Source: Neoarius graeffei | Lineage: Eukaryota; Chordata; Actinopteri; Siluriformes; Ariidae | Length of the DNA: 64,000 nucleotides | Assembly: GCF_027579695.1 (NCBI RefSeq) | Contig: NC_083582.1 | Coordinates: 1,563,378 to 1,627,377, forward strand | Reading direction: 5' to 3' | Shown: one piece after another, positions 29,340 through 39,809 of the stretch | How the letters are laid out: every line of letters begins with the position of its first letter | How positions within the stretch are numbered: position 1 is the first letter of the stretch | Made by a program: the position numbers and the translations under genes | The notes under the pieces: generated by a model | What the model saw: only the letters and a program-made list of their open reading frames with translations | Databases searched by the model: none | What the model was told of the DNA's origin: nothing

Positions 29340-30382
29340 GTCTGGCTTGCCAGGCTAGTGCCTCATATCCTTAATCAAAAATATCAAACATCCAAAAATC
29401 ACTGGCTATTCAACGAAGAGCCTTGAACATCATACCCTGATATGCAACACAGAGTCTTTAACACAACACCCAGCTGTGCAACACATCCTTGACCATCTTC
29501 TGCAACACAGTCTGGAAATTCATAACCAGGTAGGCTATGCAACACACAGAACCTTGAATATTATACCCAGGTATAACCTATAACACAGAGCCCACCATTC
29601 TCTTAACATTACTGAACAATATACACACTTCACATTCATGAACATTATATGATGCACACTATTTATACACAAATTCTGCCCTCCGCTCCTTTTCCAGAAA
29701 ATGGTCTGTGACCCTGTCATACCAGCTGGTTGTGCTTTCCAGAGACTTCACCAATTTCTGTTAGCAGCTAGCACTGCAGATCCCAATAAGGCTCAAGCTA
29801 GCCTACAACCAGATTGAACTACAAATGAAATAAACAAGTGAATTCACGAATGATCAAACTGATAGAATGGATGAAAGTTAACAGAGCACAACGAGTAATA
29901 TTTACATTTATTTACAGAGTAATGTACAGAGACATCAATGAGAAGAAACGTTTATATGAAAAGAAATTCGGACAGCACTTTGGCACACGACTGCACTTTC
30001 TCGACATCCGCTAGGGACTGACTGATCATGCTTCCGTGTTCCTCGCCAACGCCGAAGTACAGAGGCTGCCCTCCTCACTACCTCCAATAATCCTTCATCA
30101 GCCCGGCTTCTTGCCCCTCCCACTGTCTCGTTTAGTCCCAGAGAAGCCTGGCTTCCCTGGAAGTGACGATTTTGTCGATTTTAACCAATAACAACTAGCT
30201 GAAATTGGCTGTTCAGAGCCATCTCATAGACTGCAACGGAAACCTGGCTGCCAGCACATAGAGCCCATTGAAATAAGAAAGGTTACAGCCAGTGTTGCCA
30301 GATTGGGCTGTTTTAAGTGCATTTTAGCGGGTTTTGAACATATTTTGGCTGGAAAACGTCAGCAGTATCTGGCAACGCTGGT
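29340..30382. other. Left arm of the outer element, no gene recognised
   Basis: This is non-coding sequence of the hAT-like element. A short minus-strand open frame at 29935-30123 shows no known motif. A GAAGCCTGGCTTCCC near-palindrome at about 30143 echoes the GGGAAGC...GGCTTCCC motif at the element's right end and may be a subterminal motif. Confidence 0.5.
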
Positions 30383-31019
30383 TACCCAGATAGTAAAAGG
30401 GCGTTGATTCGACGGGGAATCATCGGCATGTTCTTCGACCATACGCCGTCAAATCATCGTGGATCACCGGCGTTGATTCAACACCGCTTTGCTCATACGA
30501 GTTTGCATTGAAACGACGTTGAAAAGTGGATGGTGGCCGACAGAGAATAGACCCCCTTTCACCCTTTATTCAACTACGGATTTCAGTCGATTTATAGTTT
30601 AATTTTCGGCGATGATTCATCCAACTTTACTTCCTGTTTTATGTACAACAGGAAGGCTACAAATTAAGCAAAACAGGCTAAATTAAACTAGCTAACAATA
30701 AAGCATCGGGGCTCTTGCCTAGAATGAACACACACATGCATACTTCAACCATGAAAGTGAAACTTAATTTATATCAATGTGCGTAGGCTACGTCCTGTTT
30801 AATGTACAACAGGATATAAAAATGCATGCAACAATGCACCTCTCCTAATGTTTGTCAAGCTATCTAATGAGGCATAACTTTTAACATTTATAAGGAACAG
30901 AACACACTTGAACAAGTTCTTAGAAACATTTTATGATTTATTTATAATTTATAATTGTGGCCTATATTCCTCCTGCGGCACAGACACCCGTACATGGAAA
31001 CAGAAAAACATAACCAAAA

Positions 31020-33530
31020 TTAATTTGATGCAGCATTGATAAAGAAAGTCAGCAGTAGGCTATGGGTTTCTAAATGCCACCCTACCTCACGTCTCCTCAT
31101 CCCTCCCTCTCTCTCTGGCGCATACTTAAGCCACTTCTTGATTGCGTCACTAAAAGTAGCGTGTGTGCTCCCTGGCAGCTGCTTTTGTAGAGCATCTGAA
31201 AGAAAAAGAACAAAACAACATTGAGACTTTGCATGGTGATAATTGTTAAAGTTTGAGTTGTTAAGACTATGCACGTCACACTCTAGTGGTAGGTGGCAAG
31301 TAATGGTACTAGTACAGAAAATATATGTAAAAATCAGAAACCATAGATGTGAATCTTGTGACAATTTAAACGGGATTAAAAAAAAAAAACATTTTAATTT
31401 CCCCATTGACACAAAGCGGAAATAGAAATGCCACTACCTGACCGTTCGTCACTCAGTCAGCCTCCCTGGACTTGCCTGCACACCTGCTTTTTCTGAGTAA
31501 GGCACCTGGTGAGTTTCTTAATCCTTTTTAATCCTTTGCATCTTTCACAATATGTTTGTCATTGTCGTTATAATCGTAATGTTACAGTTAGTGAAGGAGT
31601 TATCAAAGAACGTTTAGAAGTAGTGTGCAAGTACTTGCGACAGCTTACTATTTTACCCTCTTTTACAGCTTTGTGCACATGCATAACCTACCAAACAGGA
31701 CATCATGGATCTTGGTGTCCTTAAACGCAGTTTTTTCCCCCTTTCCAGCCCAGTTAAATTGGCTGGCCAAGCTGTTGACCAGGAGGCTACGCAGCATCCG
31801 CCTCACTGTGACCCCTACGTCGGTTCCTCCACAAAGGGCTAAGGTAGACACCTGATAGAATAAAATGTAGCATGAAGACAATAATGAGAAAGTATTCAGT
31901 GTTTATCATAATATCATTGTGAATCAATGAAACAAAGTATTTGTGTTTCTTTTTGCAGGTGTTGCAGATGACTGGAAAGGAAAGGTAAGACTCAATAAGT
32001 ACCATTAGCTGCTTTTGTTTGGCATCTTCCTTCACCAGGGCCTCTGCTGCCAAAAACTCCTCCATGGTGGAGAGTGGGAGCTTGATTAGGGGTGATGTCT
32101 GGGGTGTGTCTTGTCTCCCCATCTCTCTCCTTAGGGCCCTGACCTCTTGCGCCAGCCTTCCTACTTCCCCCTTCAGCTCCCTGTTTTCCTCCCTCAGCTG
32201 GTCAAGGAGAGCGATGACTGTGCTGATGCCCATGTCTGTTAAGTAACACCAAACATTAGGACTTTTATTTCATATTGCTGGTCATTTTTGAACAGTGATT
32301 ACAGTTGATGACTCACCACGCAGCAACTGATTGTTCCCCTGTTGCGATGGCAGAGGTGTGGCTGAAATATCAGAGAGTACAATTTAGTTCACTTCAAGGT
32401 GCGCCTTAATTTAATTTCTGTTCTAAATTCACAATTTTCATGTTGATTGATTGATTTCCTCTTTGACTTACCATGGAAGCGGTGACGTGGCTGGGGTGAA
32501 TCTGAAAAATTGTATAGTCAGTTGATCAAAACGCATCTACATAGATATTTGTTTGTTGTTTTGTTTTGTTTTTTTAGTCGTTTATGGCATAAATCAAGGC
32601 AATGCATAGTTACCATGGGTTAGTGGCTGGCTGTGAAGGAAAGGGCCTGGCGGGGTTTCTGACGACGGTGAATCTGAAAAATAGTAAGCAGTCAGTTGAT
32701 CAAAACATATCTTCACTTACTCATTGGTATTTTAATTTCTGGCATAAATAAAGGAAATGCATAGTTACCATGAGTTAATGGCTGGCTGTGAAGAAACAGG
32801 CCTGGCTGGGTGTCTGAAGACGGAAATGAAAGCATTATTACTTCAGACAACTTCTAGGTCTTTAGTAGAACAACAACAACAAGTGGTACAGATAGTCACC
32901 TTCATTAAGGGAGGGGAATTGCCACTCGCTGTCCAGCTGAGTGGCGTCAATAGATGGTGGCCTCCTCCCCCTACGGCTTGGTCCTGCCTCCTCCTCGCTG
33001 TCCTCCTCCAAATACCTTTTGTTTGGTCTTAAAAACAAACCCAGGACCTTACTGACACAGCTCAAAACACAAACAAAACCGTAATTGAACTTATAACTGC
33101 AAGTTGTGATTTAAAAAAGAAAACATTTTTACCGTCTTTTCCTTGGCCCCATCTCACCATCATCCGATTGCAGGTCTGCTGTAAGGCAGCCTTCCTCAAG
33201 CGATTGGGTCAGGTAACGTCTTGCTTTGGCAAAGGTGCCTGAAAGGGAAGGCAGTCTTAATGAAATTGGCTTAATGCAGTATTGAAGTATTGTCACTGGT
33301 TTAATGAAGTAGCTATGCAGCTCACCACAGGTTGCCAGCACCCTTATTTTTTGATGGAATCACCATCCTTGTCCCGAGGGGGTGCAGTTCATGGCGGCCT
33401 TCACAGCTTTGTTTCCGCCAAAGGGTGGCCAGTAGCATCCCACTTCTCCGTCAACATCGACTACCCAGCTGGACGACACAACTGCTGCACTCCGGTCTTG
33501 GAATTCCACAACTTTCCAAATCTGTGCCAT
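31020..33530 (-). pseudogene. Ten-exon DUF4806-domain gene of the inner transposon
   Basis: Exons on the minus strand: 33530-33326, 33238-33133, 33027-32900, 32813-32769, 32673-32614, 32501-32472, 32361-32317, 32235-32003, 31851-31692 and 31195 to 31086 (donor) or 31020 (stop). All introns are GT-AG and all junction phases agree, giving about 396 codons. The start MAQIWKVVEFQD and the CYWPP motif match the usual N-terminus of this family. Exon 3 is acidic/basic and nuclear-like. Exon 8 has a coiled coil (DQLREENRELKGEVGRL) leading into LPLSTMEEF. Exons 9-10 complete the domain with FNWAGKGEKTAFKD and IKKWLKYAPER. One in-frame TGA (33360-33362) interrupts exon 1; the frame continues after it (KIRVLATC). 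It lies just downstream of the transposase and is probably an accessory transposon protein, by position only. Confidence 0.72.
32472..32820 (-). repeat. Tandem duplication of mini-exon plus intron units
   Basis: Exons 4, 5 and 6 of the DUF4806-like gene lie in repeated units about 155-170 bp apart. GCATAGTTACCATG occurs at about 32604 and 32759, and AGTCAGTTGATCAAAAC at about 32517 and 32688. Exons 4 and 5 both encode a PG-FLHSQPLTH segment. Confidence 0.75.
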
Positions 33531-33646
33531 CTATAATAAAAAAAAATAAAAAAGTACTCCATGGAAAGGATAGTTAGTGCCTGCCATCCAGCTGGAGTAC
33601 TCCAACTGTCCAGATTCCTTCTAATGCATAAGTAAAGATGTGTTTC

Positions 33647-33679
<33 letters not shown>

Positions 33680-33719
33680 TTTTTTTTGTGTTTTTTTTTT
33701 TTTTTCTTCCCATATAGGT

Positions 33720-35707
33720 TTACGAATGGTGATGAAGAGGGATTGCCACAAAGGTCTCTCCATCTGGGAACAACACACATTTGCCCTGGACAACCTCAAG
33801 CTGGTCAACGTTAAGGCAGCTGTCTATGCCAAATACTCTGTAGCAGCCAATGCTTGTGGAGGGGCAAGGATAGTGGAAATATGACTCCCTCCTCTTGAAT
33901 TTCATGTAAACCACAAAGACAGAGTCACCATGTTTAATTATGTTTTTCACCATTACGATTTCATTTTTAATCACTAGGCAATCATCGCCCTGCTTTGAAG
34001 AAAAACAGAAATCATTGAAATGCACTTTTTTAAATTGCTGGCCAGAACTTAAGTGTTGGGGTAATGGGCCCTCCTGGTGTGGGTGTAACAACTGTGGTTG
34101 TGTAGGTGGTGGTGGAAATAAACAAACTGGCTCCTCTGAAAGGCATTTGACAACCTGTTGTAAAGGTTGAGATGGCTTGCGTAGCATTTTTTTTTAGTTT
34201 ACCCAAATAATTCTCGTAAGAAAAGGATGAGATGTTGTCTAGGGAACCATACTGGCGGTACTCATGTGTCAGATGTATTGTTTGATGTACGCTAAACACA
34301 ATCTCGTCTTTACCATACACCTCTCCAAAATGCTTTACAAAAGCCATTAACAATTTTTCGGAAAAACAAACCATACTTTCAGAAATGTTTGGTGTGAGTA
34401 GCAAAAACATGGCCACAGAAAACATGAAGTTTTCATAGAGATCTTGTGGAAGAATGTCCCTCAGAACTAATGGCCCACTGTAAATCATAAATTGGCGCAG
34501 CTCTGCCGCTTTCCACCTATCAGTTTTGGCGAGTTCACGGGGTTTCCGTGCAAATTCAGCTGGAGTATAGGGACGAAGCTGTATTAACTTTTCGGAGATG
34601 GCTTTAATGGCTCTTGTAGGCTGCCTTGTAGAGTTTTTCCCTCTCATCCAAAAATGTATCAACTTTTTCATAACGCCAAGGCAACATAAATGCATATAAT
34701 CTATTGGGAAGGCAGACACCATTTTCACCAGACCCGTCAGAAGACTTCTGTTGATGTGGTGGTCCTCATCTACCATATTTTCAAACTCCTCGTCTGACCT
34801 TAGCCTAACATCAGTCTCAGGATACGTCATTTTTTTTCTGCCAAATACCAGTCTGATGGCATTTATCGCATCCAGAGTACCCATTATGGCATTTAATTTG
34901 TTTTACAAATGCTCGAGCAGGAGCATCACAAATGAAGGATGAAATGGCCACCCTCAGCTTTCTACCTCCAAATGTTAACCCATTGCAAAGCAGATCAGAG
35001 AGATCTTTAACAAACTGCGTCAGATAATCAAACACATTGGAGGGTTTTCCAGGGCCACAAAAGATGCCAACTAAAAACGGTGTTCTGGTGTAATCGCAAT
35101 CAATCAGTGCCAAAATAGGCCAAACCTGAAGCCTGGTGCTTTTGAAAATAGGGAGACCATCGATGTTAAATTGAACTCTTATTGTTTGAATAACATCTGG
35201 TAAATGGATGGTGCTTAATTTGGACAAAATTCCCTTTGCCAAGCCAAAATGGAAGTATTCCCCATTACCTACGGTCTGTAATGGTACTGCAGGCTTAGTG
35301 CCCAATAAGGTCCTAGCATCCTTGGGCAGTTCAGGGTGGCTTGTTCTCAAAATGGTCAACAGAGCAGTAATGGCAATCAAAGGCACAGAGAATGATGCAG
35401 CCCAGTGTTTTAATTTTTGGTGAAGCCCTGACTCTTCAAAAGAGTCACCATCAATATGACTGTCACTGTCACCCTCTGAAGACATGCTACTGCTGTCAGA
35501 CTCTGCATCACTGCACCCTCCCAACTCAACAGAATCCCCACCATCCTCATCTAAACCCATTGATGATGCAGGCCTGGGTGATGCAATTGAAGGAGAGACT
35601 TGAGCAGCAGGATTACCCAGAGCTGACTCAAAATCGGACAGAATCTGCCTTTCTGACATTTCAGTAGCTGTCACAACACGTCTTCTTTTTGACCAATAAG
35701 AAGCCAT
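33720..35707 (-). pseudogene. tnp2-like transposase with two frameshifts
   Basis: The chosen start is MASYWSKRRR at 35707; an upstream ATG at 35794 is in frame but less typical. An acidic, serine-rich linker follows. The tnp2 region has FLVGIFCGPGKPSNVFDYL, the CDAPARAF motif and a GYSGCDKC zinc cluster. After a frameshift come YPETDVRLRSDEEF and FPIDYMHLCCLGVMKKLIHF, then a C-terminal part with FSYENYLGKLKK. After a second shift the frame runs LRKPSQPLQQVVKCL and ends VAIPLHHHS at 33720. Both shifts are single extra bases in A runs on the coding strand: A8 at 34837-34830 and A9 at 34195-34187. The motif order is that of animal proteins related to plant TNP2 (EnSpm/CACTA) transposases. As assembled the gene is broken, but homopolymer errors could explain both breaks. 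Confidence 0.8.
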
Positions 35708-35839
35708 GTTCTCTCCCCTAAAGAAATAAATGTCTGCAGTACCTTTTGAGGGAATGACGGGGTAGTGGTCTTCAGGTTCCATTGAGGTAAACATGGGGGG
35801 AACAAAGACAACATTTACGTCATTACATTTGAAATAACC

Positions 35840-35842
<3 letters not shown>

Positions 35843-35883
<41 letters not shown>
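35843..35883. repeat. (AC)n microsatellite
   Basis: About 20 uninterrupted AC units just upstream of the transposase gene on its strand. Confidence 0.95.
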
Positions 35884-35888
<5 letters not shown>

Positions 35889-35977
35889 TCAAACAATTGT
35901 TTTATAGAAAGTTCTGTTTTAATACCAACAATGTTTTAACAATGTCTGGAGTCATGTTCTAATGGCTGCGACCCATA

Positions 35978-36212
35978 CTGCCCTACAAAGCCAAAAGACC
36001 TTAATATCACTCAAGGTCAACATGAGTTATTGCCATTTTTGGAACAGAGGACATCAGTTGTATCATGTGATGAATTATTTCGAGTCATTTCTGTTTTTTT
36101 CTGGTAACAATAAGATGTCGTTTTTACCGTAACTTCCAAAAGCAAAGGGAAAACCAAGGCAGAAGCCTGTAATGAGTCTGATGAGTTAAGGTCTTTTGGC
36201 TTTGTAGGGCAG
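35978..36212. mobile_element. TA-flanked MITE with long perfect inverted repeats
   Basis: A perfect 30-bp inverted repeat joins 35975-36004 and 36186-36215, reading CTGCCCTACAAAGCC... inward and flanked by TA on both sides. It is about 235 bp with no coding capacity. TA duplication and short length suggest a Tc1/mariner-type MITE inserted in the right arm of the inner transposon. Confidence 0.7.
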
Positions 36213-36283
36213 TATAGGCCTACAGCGTTACAAAGCCCAGCCCCCTCAAGCCGGGTATAGAGCTACCGGTTATAACCACGGCC

Positions 36284-36655
36284 TATATACTCGATTGAAA
36301 TGCTTTTTCTTCACTCCATCAAGACCACTACTTTGACTAGTTTTCGACTAAACAATGCATCTGCATGTTTATTGTATTAGTTGAGGGAATATAAGCAATT
36401 TCGTTCGTGGTACCTCAAACAAAGTGGTCACTACAGAAGCATTGGTAGCCTGGATAATCTTTAAAGTTCATGGCCGCGAGGCACGACCCATGGCTACACA
36501 AAAGAACAGGTCAGCTCGAAACGACATGCGACCTAGGCCTACATGCTCGATTTAACGCTAAGTTTTCACTCCAACAAGACAAGTACTTCGACTCGTTTTT
36601 CAATTGAATAATGCATCTGCATTGTTGTTGTTTCAAATGGATACTAGTTGAGGGA
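36284..36655. repeat. Diverged ~110-bp duplication in the inner transposon
   Basis: The segment at about 36284-36395 (TCGATT..., TTCACTCC, CAATGCATCTGCAT, AGTTGAGGGAA) recurs in the same order at about 36543-36655 with point changes. It is an internal direct repeat about 255 bp apart. Confidence 0.7.
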
Positions 36656-36903
36656 AATTTCTCCAACGCGTGATATTACTGAAGTTCATCATAACTTCTT
36701 AAACTGCTTGAAACTGTATTCAAAATTCCCTTTATTAATAGTGACTGAATAATGGTACGTACCAGATGTCCAGGGATGAATGGAAATGTAGCGTGGTCCA
36801 GTGTTTTTCTCAATGTTGTTTCAATGGTCCAAGTGTAACAGCAGGCCGATCCACAAGAGAGTCGCGATCCAACCGAGTGGTGTGGGAGTTTCACGTGCAC
36901 CCA

Positions 36904-36930
36904 GGTATATAACGAAAATGATGTCATCCA
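36904..36930 (-). promoter_or_regulatory. Possible promoter of the transposase gene
   Basis: On the minus strand a CRE-like TGACATCA lies about 10 bp upstream of a TATA-like GTTATATACC (36904-36913). This is about 1.2 kb upstream of the transposase start, which would leave room for a 5' UTR or intron. Motif-only call. Confidence 0.3.
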
Positions 36931-38934
36931 GTAAACAGCAGTGGTAATCGCACTGCATTATGGGACATTATGAATTAAATAATTATAATTATAAATTATA
37001 ATTATAAATTAGAATTAATTTATGATCATCTTGGAAATGTTAAGTTATTTGCAAAAAAACTTTAAAAGATAGGTCAAATCCATTGCTGAGTGTGGGTGCA
37101 ATCAGTTAATTATTGATATTAAGTGATCAATCTCGTTAAATCAGTCTCATTAAATTTTGAAGGTTAATAATTAAAATGAATCAATCCCATTGAATCGTTT
37201 AATTTGACTCGTTTGAATTGAATCATACCATAGAATCAGTCTCATTCAGTGAATCATTTAGTGAATCGTTCAATGATTCGTTTAGTGAATCATACCATTA
37301 ATCCTGGTGCTTAATAATAAATTACCAAACAGCTAAATTATGGTATATTTCCAAATTATTACGATCACTTACCATATTACATAACTTGTATATGCACCCT
37401 TTTGAATTCGAGGGAGACTGGGGACTCCATGTATATATTGTTGTTCACACAAATAAACACAGTTTGTTTAATAAATGAATTTATTATACAAAGATAAAAA
37501 GAAAAATAATAAATCAATATATACAAGCAGTGAGGGGTGTGTGTGTGTGTAGGACTTGACCATGTGTTTAGCCTCATGTAGCTAACATGGTGGAGGCCTA
37601 GCTTGTTGGTAGCTAAACAAAAGAATGTTATCTAAACAGAACAAAGGATTAGCTCTGTGTTTAGCCTTGTGTTGCTAGTGTGAGTTTGCTAAAGGCCCTT
37701 TGGCCTAGCTAAAGTGTGTTTGTTAGGCCTGGTGAGGCCTACTGAGCACGTGTTGCTAAAGACAAGGGTATTAGCCGTAGCTAACTAAAAGCTAGCTTGT
37801 AGATTTCTAGCTGAGGTGTGGTTTATCAGGCCTGATGGCCTGCTGAGCACATGGTAGGCCTTGATTAGCTTTGTGTTGCTAAGCAGACAAAAGGGAAGCT
37901 GTAGCTAACCCACTAGCTCATAACCATACTGAGTCCACTGAAATCTTGAGATCAAGATGTATAATAATGAAATTATAATGTTAGTAAGAATAAAAGAGAG
38001 AGAAGCATGCGCAGCCTATCTATTAAACAATTGAGAGAACATAGAACCAAAATAAATCAACACGCTGCGTGTCTAACAGTGTAACAGATAAACCTGGGTT
38101 TAAATTCACACTATTTCAAATAAAAGCAAATTCCTAAGACTATCCTAATTATGCCCAAATGCCAAAATCTTACTTAATCCTGCCTTTAGCAAGATATGAA
38201 GAACTATTCGCCGGTGTAGTTTCGGGCCTCGCCGTGGGAGCACGTGAGCCGCTCGTGATGGAGGCGCAGAAAACTTTCGGGTCCAGCGGAGCACTTGGGT
38301 GGTTCCCGTGGAAAGCAGAGGATTCTTGGTCCGAACCTCAGCGTTCGTGAGGAAAAGTCTCTGATCAGAATAAGATGCACAGCGCTTTTGAGTTAAAAAG
38401 GATTCAATCGCTTCTTAACTTTTGACTGCCTGGGCTGCGGTCGTGACGTCACTTCTAATGCAAGTAAACCGGTTGTAACTCAGGTTGAGTTTAAAGATCG
38501 CGCGACTCTAGAGTTTACCTTTGCCAAGGGTAAGAAAGAAAACCGCGCTGAGTGATGGATCTTACAAGAAAGAAGACGTCTTTCTGGGTGGAGAGCGCCT
38601 CTTTATACGTCCAGATTCATCGGAAGCCAAACGTGAGAGACAAAGATGGTGGCGCTTCCGCTTGGATTTATGCGTGCATGGCAGACTGACGTAGGTGGTG
38701 ACGTAGGTCACACGGAAGTTGCCTGGGAATTGTAGTTCTGACACAAGATGGTGGCATGATACCTACACTGAGTTAAGAAAGTAAACTAGTTTTTGTTCTT
38801 TTTTTTATCATTTACTTATCATTATCACTTATATCATTTACTCGTGTAAGCAGGATAAGACAAACAGTGGCAATTTATATTCTGAACAATTAGTTGCTCA
38901 TCCTACCAATGTTGAAAACTGGCCTGCAAAAGTG
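36930..38934. other. Right arm of the inner transposon, no gene recognised
   Basis: This stretch is AT-rich at first (an ATTATAATTATAA run near 36980, repeated GAATCATT words at 37180-37290). Next come many TAGCTAA/TTAGCC words at 37560-37920, then a more GC-rich part with a palindromic CRE, TGACGTCA, at 38444-38451. No convincing exon or transposon protein was found. A further nested insertion in 37380-38770 is possible but its ends were not identified. Confidence 0.5.
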
Positions 38935-39371
38935 ACGATGGTTCAACATCGTATATTCGACCTTCTCTGACGGTCGACAGATCAACCTTTACCCACGGTG
39001 ATTCAACAGTGATAAATCGACCTTCTCCGACGGCGGAGAAATCGACGTTTCACGGCGCCGTTTCAGCGTTGATTTTCTGACTTACGATGGAAACCGACCA
39101 TTCTGACCAAGAATCGGCACCGTTTCAACGTCCCTCTGCTATCTGGGTACAGCCTGGCAGCAAAGGTGATTCTCGTAGCGAACTGCAAGTTCGTCAGACA
39201 TCACTCAAATAAGTTACAGGATAGTTATGAACGTAAATATAATCTTGGGCATATATTATGTTATGCAAGTTATTGTTTTAATGAGAATTCAACGTCATAG
39301 ATGCCGCAGTTTGGGGAGAGAATTTTAGGGGAAGCTCGGCTTCCCTTGTTGTCTCTGAGAAATTGCCCCTG

Positions 39372-39379
39372 GTGATGAG
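39372..39379. repeat. Target site duplication, right copy (outer element)
   Basis: GTGATGAG directly follows the terminal CCCCTG; it is identical to the left copy. Confidence 0.8.
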
Positions 39380-39417
39380 ATGTTCCACTGATAGAGGTTG
39401 GGTGAGAGCGTGTGTTG

Positions 39418-39475
39418 TTAGATTAGATTAGATTAGATTAGATTAGATTAGATTGGGTCGGGTCGGGTCGGGTCA
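39418..39475. repeat. (ATTAG)n then (GGGTC)n microsatellites
   Basis: Six to seven copies of GATTA/ATTAG are followed without a break by four copies of GGGTC, between the hAT-like complex and the ttyh2 promoter region. Confidence 0.95.
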
Positions 39476-39501
39476 GTTCGTCTCTGGTTCACTCTCCGGA
39501 G

Positions 39502-39566
39502 CAGAAGGTGGCGGTAATGCACCAGGAAGCTGGAGACCAACCGCCCAGCAGAAGAAAAAGCAGAAC
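39502..39566. repeat. Fragment of a common vertebrate dispersed repeat
   Basis: AGAAGGTGGCGGTAATGCAC, then GCTGGAGACCAACCGCC and an AGAAG-rich tail, is a layout I recognise from widespread fish interspersed repeats. It may be part of the ttyh2 5' UTR or promoter region. Confidence 0.45.
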
Positions 39567-39801
39567 CCTGGTCCCCGTGTCTCGTGAACGCGCACTCGTG
39601 TCCTGTGCACGCGCCCGGCAGCGCTGTGGGTGGTTTTCCTGCTCCGGTTCCGGAATCTGGATTATTTTATGATCATAAATAACCGGAATGCGGATTTTCA
39701 CACCGAGGAGTTCACACCGCGGGAGCAGCGCGTGCGCTTAAAGTGCAGAGACACTCCAACTGAGAGCTTTTGTTCACCGGGACAGCGCGCGCTCACAGTC
39801 T

Positions 39802-39809
39802 CTATATAG
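39802..39809 (+). promoter_or_regulatory. Possible TATA box of ttyh2
   Basis: TCTATATAGC lies about 350 bp upstream of the ttyh2 ATG, after a GC-rich segment (39590-39790) and at the start of the long CT-rich tract. Weak, motif-only call. Confidence 0.3.

Larger units (their letters stand above)
30383..39149 (-). mobile_element. Inner 8.8-kb DNA transposon with tnp2-like transposase (EnSpm/CACTA-like)
   Basis: The left end TACCCAGATAGTAAAAGGGC and the inverted right end TACCCAGATAGCAGAGGGAC match at 16 of 20 positions, so a 20-bp terminal inverted repeat is visible. Both ends carry many subterminal words of the form CGTTGATTCAAC, CGTTGATTCGACGG, CGACGTT and GGTTCAAC (about 30400-30560 and 38935-39140). 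Such repeats serve as transposase-binding sites in CACTA-type elements. Only a TA dinucleotide is common to both flanks, so the target duplication is unresolved. The cargo is a tnp2-like transposase and a DUF4806-like gene, both on the minus strand. The ends do not start with CACTR, so placement in EnSpm/CACTA rests on the transposase and the subterminal layout. Confidence 0.72.
28361..39371. mobile_element. hAT-like element (outer), host of nested insertions
   Basis: The left end is CAGTGGCGGCTGCTGG and the inverted right end reads CAGGGGCAATTTCTCAG. The first seven bases match 6/7, and an AACA[GA]GGGAAGCC block near position 25-36 of each end matches 12/13. The element is flanked by a perfect 8-bp duplication, GTGATGAG, at 28353-28360 and 39372-39379. 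CAG-type ends with 8-bp target duplications are hallmarks of the hAT superfamily. Once the nested elements are removed only about 1.4 kb of its own DNA remains, with no recognisable transposase, so it is probably non-autonomous. Its right end lies about 790 bp upstream of the ttyh2 start codon. Confidence 0.78.

Noticed and set aside
31036..32246. Plus-strand open frames opposite the DUF4806 gene
   Set aside because: They are antisense shadows. The minus-strand exons have consistent GT-AG sites, phases and family motifs.
37380..38770. A solo LTR or further gene in the right arm of the inner transposon
   Set aside because: AATAAA and promoter-like motifs were seen, but no matching TG...CA ends, target duplication or coding motif could be found.
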